A stretch of DNA of 64,000 nt, taken from the NCBI RefSeq assembly GCF_047462415.1, contig NZ_JANSJE010000015.1, forward strand, positions 19,356 to 83,355, written 5' to 3'. Of the stretch, positions 61,001 through 64,000 are shown piece by piece (position 1 is the first letter of the stretch; each line of letters starts with the position of its first letter). The stretch is from Thermostichus sp047462415 (GTDB taxonomy: Bacteria > Cyanobacteriota > Cyanobacteriia > Thermostichales > Thermostichaceae). The notes beneath the pieces are model-generated. The model was not told where the DNA came from, ran no database searches, and saw nothing but the letters and a program-made list of their open reading frames with translations. Made by a program: the position numbers and the translations under genes.

Positions 61001-61513
61001 GCCGAGACTTCTGTAGGCATTCTGGCCCTAGTGACTGCCATCAAAACCGTAACCACCAAGAAAGGGGATCGCATGGCCATTGTGCAACTGGAAGATCTCA
61101 CCGGCAGTTGCGAAGCGGTGATCTTCCCCAAGACTTACGAACGTTTGCGCCATCGCCTGGAGGTGGATCAACGGCTATTGATCTGGGCCAAGGTGGATCA
61201 GCGGGATGAACAGGTGCAATTGATTGTCGAGGACTTACAGCCAATTGAATCGGTGAGTTGGGTTACGGTGCAACTCCCTCTGGAGGCTGCCGGCACATTG
61301 GAGGATCGATACCGCCTGCAAACATTGCTTGCCCGCCAACGCTCGGAAGCCAAGGAAGAAAATCGCATCCCCGTTGTGGCGGCCATCGTCGCCCCTCCCC
61401 ACACGCTCTGGGTGAGGCTGGGATCCCAATTTTGGGTTAAAAATGCCCAGGCTGCAGTTGAGGCCCTCCGCCAAGCTGGCTATACCGCCCGCAGCGAAGC
61501 GCTAGCCTCTTAA
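58019..61513 (+). CDS. dnaE: DNA polymerase III alpha subunit, unsplit and without an intein
   Basis: DnaE is the replicative polymerase catalytic subunit. The 1164-residue protein has the PHP domain (VPLHLHSEYSLLDGASQLPR, TDHGVMYGAIEL), the polymerase aspartates in PDIDTDFC, and RPGPLDTGMIPDFIDRKHG. A helix-hairpin-helix and OB fold follow (IVQLEDLTGSCEAVIFPKTY). Many cyanobacteria split this gene by a trans-splicing intein at FAEY|CFNKSHSTAYG. Here residues 755-757 are Glu-Tyr-Cys, at 60281-60289, contiguous, and the gene is whole. ATG 58019 is the start. It is followed directly by convergent glutaredoxin. Confidence 0.97.
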   Translation: MSFVPLHLHSEYSLLDGASQLPRLIEQVVAMGLPGLALTDHGVMYGAIELVKLCKSKGIKPIIGNEMYVINGDIRDKSRKYPKYHQVVLAKNTQGYKNLVKLTTISHLHGVQGKGIFARPCINKEYLAQYKEGLIVTSGCRAGEVPQAILQGRPEIARQVAAWYQEQFGDDYYIEIQDHGYREDRFVNVQLVRIARELGIPIILTNDSHFISCWDVEAHDALLCIQTGKSLTEKDRLRYSGTEYLKSPEEMRRLCRDHLEQEVIDEAIANTLKVLEKIEGYDLFGEMRMPDYPVPPGHSADSYLTELAWQGLAKRCGVAYPDQIPENYQERLRFELNIIQQKGFSSYFLVVWDYIRYAREHGIPVGPGRGSAAGSLVAYALQITNIDPVKYGLLFERFLNPERQSMPDIDTDFCIERRGELIDYVTRKYGQERVAQIITFNRMTSKAILKDVARVLDIPYAEADKMAKLIPVSRGKPAKLEEMIGENTPAPEFKEKYEKDPTTHRWIELARLLEGTNKTFGVHAAGVVIAKDPLDEIVPLQYNNEGQIITQYSMEDIESLGLLKMDFLGLRNLTMIQRAVELIREHRGVTIDLDNLPLDDEKTYQLLEKGELEGIFQLESSGMKQVVRELKPSNLEDISSVLALYRPGPLDTGMIPDFIDRKHGRKPVTYAHDLLKPILQDTYGAILYQEQIMRIAQDMAGYTLGQADLLRRAMGKKKVSEMEQQREQFVRGALERGVAKEVATELFDQMVAFAEYCFNKSHSTAYGLITFQTAYLKANYPTEYMAALLSSVGGDQDKVQRYITYCLSIGIQIQPPDINRSGLDFTPQGSSILFGLGAVKNVGEGAIQNILAARQAGGPFTSLADFCQRVDLRLVNRRAIESLICAGAFDCISPNRKQLMVDLDPILTWATERAKSKAIGQASLFDLLGSDSSDGQGFMEAPRGPATEDFPAPEKLRLERDLLGFYVSDHPLRRIQEQARLLAPVNLSDLSGYAAETSVGILALVTAIKTVTTKKGDRMAIVQLEDLTGSCEAVIFPKTYERLRHRLEVDQRLLIWAKVDQRDEQVQLIVEDLQPIESVSWVTVQLPLEAAGTLEDRYRLQTLLARQRSEAKEENRIPVVAAIVAPPHTLWVRLGSQFWVKNAQAAVEALRQAGYTARSEALAS

Positions 61514-61517
61514 GCCG

Positions 61518-61778
61518 TCAACCCAACTGTTGTTCCAGCCAAGTGCGTAACTGGGTCACGGTTAGCCGCGGCGAGGGGCGGGGCAGAGATCGTTCGGGAT
61601 CCCCCGCCAAGCTCAGCACGGGAACCTCCAGTTGGTAGCGCTCCCACCAGGTGGGGTTAGTGGTGATGTCGCGGATTTCCAACGTGGCGATCTCAGGGAT
61701 CTGCTGCAACTTCTCCGCTAGGCCCTCGCAGAGGTGGCAGCCGGGCTTGCTGTAGAGGATCAAGGGCGGCCAAGGCAT
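61518..61778 (-). CDS. Glutaredoxin-family protein
   Basis: An 86-residue redox protein. LILYSKPGCHLCEGL at the N-terminus gives a CxxC-type site (Cys-His-Leu-Cys), and VPVLSLAGDPE in the C-terminal half holds the cis-proline loop. The fold is that of the DUF836/glutaredoxin-like group, small and without a membrane anchor. It begins nine bases after the stop of the nitrilase-like gene on the same strand, so the two probably form one transcript. Its stop is five bases from the dnaE stop. Confidence 0.85.
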   Translation of the reverse strand: MPWPPLILYSKPGCHLCEGLAEKLQQIPEIATLEIRDITTNPTWWERYQLEVPVLSLAGDPERSLPRPSPRLTVTQLRTWLEQQLG

Positions 61779-61787
61779 AGGGGATCC

Positions 61788-62615
61788 CTAAAGGCTGACA
61801 GTACAGGCCAGACGACGGTGCTGCAGCGAGGGCATCTGCCGCCGGATAAGCTGCAGGCGCTCCGGGTCGATCTCGGCAATGGCCACCCCTGGTTTTTCGC
61901 CGCCGGCATCCGCCAGGATCGTCCCCCAAGGATCCACGATCATGGCGTGGCCATGACATTGCCGCCGCTCGTAGTGGGTGCCCACCTGGGCGGGAGCAAT
62001 CACATAGCAGGTGTTTTCAATAGCGCGACACTGTAGCAAAACCTGCCAGTGGTCCCGGCCCGTGTAGGCGGTAAAGGCGGCGGGGATCAACAGCACCTGC
62101 GCTCCTCGATCCACCAAGGAACGATACAGCTCCGGAAAGCGCACGTCGTAACAAACCGATAGACCTAGCATGCCCAGCCGCTCTTCCTGGCAGACCACCA
62201 CCTCGTTGCCGCTCACCACCGTGTTCGACTCGCGGTAGGTGTTGCCGTCGGGCAGGTTGACGTCGAAGAGGTGGATCTTGCAGTAGCGAGCCAGCTCCTT
62301 GCCCTCGGGGCTGTAGAGGGCGGCGGTGTTGTACACCTTGCCTTGTCCATCCGGCACCGGGTATCCCCCGCCCAGCACGAATACCTGGTAGCGCTGGGCC
62401 ATCTTGGCCAAAAACTCCTCGGCCCGCTGCGCGATCTCCGAGGCAAGGCGAGCTTTTTCTTCCTCCGGCCCCATGAAGGCAAAGTTTTCCGGCAAAGCTA
62501 CCAGCTCACATCCCCGCCGCGCCGCAAAGTCAATCCACTCCTCTGCCTGTTGTAGGTTGCCGGCCAGATCGGGGGTGCTGGTCATCTGAAGGGCGGCTGC
62601 CAAATAGGATCGCAT
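61788..62615 (-). CDS. Carbon-nitrogen hydrolase (Nit1/omega-amidase-like)
   Basis: A 275-residue nitrilase-superfamily amidase. The Glu-Lys-Cys triad is visible: Glu43 (LVALPENFAF), Lys113 (RYCKIHLFD) and Cys155 (LGLSVCYDVRFPELYR). The GPEEEKARLASEIAQ segment and YNTAALYSPEGKELARY are typical of Nit1-type deaminated-glutathione amidases, a likely but unproven activity. ATG 62615 (MRSYLAAALQMTS) is the start. Glutaredoxin follows immediately, which fits a glutathione-related role. Confidence 0.9.
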   Translation of the reverse strand: MRSYLAAALQMTSTPDLAGNLQQAEEWIDFAARRGCELVALPENFAFMGPEEEKARLASEIAQRAEEFLAKMAQRYQVFVLGGGYPVPDGQGKVYNTAALYSPEGKELARYCKIHLFDVNLPDGNTYRESNTVVSGNEVVVCQEERLGMLGLSVCYDVRFPELYRSLVDRGAQVLLIPAAFTAYTGRDHWQVLLQCRAIENTCYVIAPAQVGTHYERRQCHGHAMIVDPWGTILADAGGEKPGVAIAEIDPERLQLIRRQMPSLQHRRLACTVSL

Positions 62616-62651
62616 GGGGAAACTCCAGGAAAACTCAAAGGATCCAGCCGT

Positions 62652-62873
62652 CTAGCCCACCAGGTGCCACCAGCCCAACGCAGGCCCCACAAATCGCACC
62701 ACCACCCAGACAATGGCCAGGAGAATAATGCCGGCCCAAGCGCCCCGAGTTGTCCAATTGTAGATCGTGCGGGCTTGGGCTTTGGTGAGAGGAATATCTT
62801 TGAGCTGGGGAAACAGTAGCTCTTGGTCAGGGTCGGGGCTGTTGCGGGTTTTGCGGCGCTTTGCTTCGCCCAT
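62652..62873 (-). CDS. DUF2839 small membrane protein
   Basis: A 73-residue cyanobacterial protein. The MGEAKRRKTRNSPDPDQELL leader and one membrane span (AWAGIILLAIVWVVVRFVGP) match DUF2839, which is found in cyanobacteria and is functionally uncharacterised. ATG 62873 is used. It lies 36 bases upstream of the nitrilase-like gene on the same strand and may begin that transcript. Confidence 0.85.
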   Translation of the reverse strand: MGEAKRRKTRNSPDPDQELLFPQLKDIPLTKAQARTIYNWTTRGAWAGIILLAIVWVVVRFVGPALGWWHLVG

Positions 62874-63026
62874 AGGCTGGCCTCCAATGGTTTTGGCACA
62901 GTCGTGACTTTCATCTTAATTCTTCTGTGCCTCTCCTAGCTGGTGGGGTTGCGACTGCTGGGTCGGCTGAAGGTTTTTTAAGGGCACTTTGTCGGTGCCG
63001 GGGTTCTGGGCAAGAAATTTGGGAGC

Positions 63027-63809
63027 CTAACTAGAGGCGCTGGTGTAAAAGCGCAGGGCAAAGCGCCAGAACAAATGGGATCCGACCAACAGCCCCGCCG
63101 CCAGCAGGGCGGATCCCACAAGCCACGGCCACTGGGCTCGTCCCAACAGGGTTTCTGCCGGCACCGTGGTCAAGAAAGCCACCGGCACAACGAAGGTAAA
63201 AAACAGCCGATAGGCCACCGGATAGGCCACCAGGGGGAAGCGCCCCGCCTCTACCAAGCCCCGCAGCACCTCGGTGACGTTGTAGATCTTGACAAACCAG
63301 ATGCTGGTGGCCCCCAGCATAAACCAGAGGCTGTAGAGGATGACCAATCCCAGGAGCAGGGGCACCAGACCCAAAACATAGGCCCAGGCCAGCAGCCGCA
63401 ACTGGATCCCGGCGTAGAGAATCAGCACCAGGCCAAAGCCGATATCCACCAGGCCCCAGGGAGAGAACACCCGGGTTGACAGCCAAAACTGGCTACTAAT
63501 GGGCTTGAGCAAAACAAAATCCAGAGTGCCCTCCTGCACCTGCTGCACGATGCGGTTTAAGTTGACGTTAAAGAGGCTGGCCGACACCCCCTGCAAGATG
63601 GTGAACATGCCCAAGACGATGAGCGCCTCCGGCCAGCTCCAACCCCCCAGGCGGTGCCCCTGCTGATAGAACAGTGAAAGCCCAAACAGAGCTGACCCCA
63701 GGCCACCCACGCTGCTGAGGCTGGCAAAGAAGAAATTGGCGCGGTACTCCATTTCTGCCGCTACAGAAGTGCTCCAAAACAGCCACAGCACCCGCAAGTA
63801 GCACAGCAT
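63027..63809 (-). CDS. ABC-2-type transporter permease
   Basis: A 260-residue membrane protein with six hydrophobic segments. MLCYLRVLWLFWSTSVAAEM EYRANFF at the N-terminus and QVQEGTLDFVLLKPISSQF in the middle are typical of the ABC-2 (DUF990-like) exporter permeases paired with a separate ATPase. Neither the ATPase nor a second permease is in view. ATG 63809 has GGAGAGAG about five bases upstream; the frame begins at TTG 63824. The mobile-element end starts within 30 bases of the start codon. Confidence 0.85.
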   Translation of the reverse strand: MLCYLRVLWLFWSTSVAAEMEYRANFFFASLSSVGGLGSALFGLSLFYQQGHRLGGWSWPEALIVLGMFTILQGVSASLFNVNLNRIVQQVQEGTLDFVLLKPISSQFWLSTRVFSPWGLVDIGFGLVLILYAGIQLRLLAWAYVLGLVPLLLGLVILYSLWFMLGATSIWFVKIYNVTEVLRGLVEAGRFPLVAYPVAYRLFFTFVVPVAFLTTVPAETLLGRAQWPWLVGSALLAAGLLVGSHLFWRFALRFYTSASS

Positions 63810-63838
63810 TCGTTCTCTCTCCAATCTCAGATGAACTA

Positions 63839-63861
63839 CCCCACCGCGCAGGCGGGTGGGG
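63839..63861. repeat. GC-rich hairpin at the apparent right end of a tnpB-type element
   Basis: Arms CCCCACC (63839-63845) and GGTGGGG (63855-63861). On the minus strand it reads as the hairpin followed by TAGTTCA, a layout seen at the right ends of many cyanobacterial IS200/IS605 tnpB elements. It is about 30 bases from the ABC-2 permease start. Confidence 0.5.
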
Positions 63862-63866
63862 TTTCC

Positions 63867-64000
63867 TCACCCGCTTGACAGCAGAGCTTTTGTCTCTTCT
63901 TCTGCCCCAGTTGCTTCATCGTTCGCGGCAGCGGGACGGAGTCCATCCCGTGTACCGGGTCTCTGTTCGCAAAGCGTGGCGCTAGCCATAGTAGAGCTGA
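63867..64000 (-). mobile_element. Possible 3' end of a TnpB-type element, cut by the window edge
   Basis: On the minus strand a frame open from the window edge ends at TGA (complement 63867-63869), just before the hairpin, with the tail RDGLRPAAANDEATGAEEET then KALLSSG. The position and variable tail fit a TnpB C-terminus, but no catalytic domain is in view, so this rests mainly on the hairpin and layout. A copy of the GGAC-NNN-GTCCCGC repeat lies inside it. Confidence 0.35.
63931..63944 (-). repeat. Palindromic GGAC-TCC-GTCCCGC repeat in the right-edge element
   Basis: The 14-base unit on the minus strand (complement of GCGGGACGGAGTCC), inside the possible tnpB tail, followed on that strand by TGCCGCGAACGATGA. 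It suggests the palindromic repeat can travel with, or come from, mobile-element ends. Confidence 0.6.

Larger units (their letters stand above)
1..64000. repeat. Dispersed GGATCC / GGGATCCC palindrome (HIP-like)
   Basis: The hexamer GGATCC, very often as GGGATCCC, recurs through the whole window in coding and non-coding DNA. In the first 1.2 kb alone it is at 18-23, 69-74, 367-372, 677-682, 721-726 and 1041-1046. A 60 percent GC random sequence would give about 0.4 copies in that span by hand estimate. Cyanobacterial genomes commonly carry a highly iterated palindrome (HIP1, GCGATCGC) with a central GATC; here the same role seems to be taken by a variant with the same GATC core. About 800 bases inside the methyltransferase gene (29200-29980) lack it. 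Confidence 0.85.

Overview
The window is GC-rich chromosomal DNA from a unicellular cyanobacterium. The evidence is a set of cyanobacterial marker genes: the Calvin-cycle regulator CP12, NdhN of NDH-1, the clock-input protein LdpA, a Ycf45-type ATPase with an R3H domain, the PSII assembly factor PAM68 beside rpsO, the phycobilisome core subunit ApcD, ferredoxin sulfite reductase and a DUF2839 protein. GGATCC, often extended to GGGATCCC, occurs throughout both genes and spacers, while the usual cyanobacterial HIP1 octamer GCGATCGC was not noticed. dnaE is one uninterrupted gene without the split intein common in cyanobacteria. I infer a hot-spring Synechococcus lineage of the Yellowstone type; that is inference, not proof.

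Layout. 1-4.0 kb: the 5' part of glmU (minus strand), small membrane proteins, a lone ECF/CbiO-type ATPase and CP12. 4.1-9.2 kb: an msrB-FTR1 pair, then ndhN-ldpA-ycf45. 9.3-18.1 kb: chrA, lgt, an OmpR-type regulator, a GT2 glycosyltransferase flanked by two broken genes (an Uma2-like fragment and an STAS gene with an internal stop), a TPR protein and sir. 18.1-26 kb: a BacA/ABCD-type exporter, larC-pam68-rpsO, a HEAT protein, apcD, a PilT-like ATPase and folE. 26-32 kb: an SDR, an iron-type ABC ATPase followed by a Nudix regulator, then a small accessory island (MT-A70 adenine methyltransferase plus an ISXO2-type transposase remnant), trxA, a possible 6S-like RNA and a LOG-family protein. 32-42 kb: trpF, a rbfA/unknown/rluB/rodZ-like series, photolyase, an unusual alkaline phosphatase and a transglutaminase-like membrane protein. 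42-51 kb: uvrA, a WD40 pseudokinase, an FAD oxidoreductase, a membrane protein and mnmA. 51-64 kb: a second HEAT protein, a PilP-like exported protein, several unknowns, a peptide-type permease, selD, dnaE, a glutaredoxin-nitrilase pair, an ABC-2 permease and, at the right edge, what looks like the 3' end of an IS200/IS605 tnpB element.

Most genes are housekeeping and photosynthesis genes in short, independent transcription units. The unusual signal lies in the repeats and broken genes. There are three composite CCCCTCTCCC repeat clusters, and a 14-base palindromic motif (GGAC-NNN-GTCCCGC) recurs, several times inside genes. There are also two disrupted genes, a transposase remnant, an alkaline phosphatase that appears to lack all three classical histidine metal ligands, and a kinase fold lacking its catalytic residues. 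I saw no tRNA, rRNA or CRISPR array and no complete insertion sequence.
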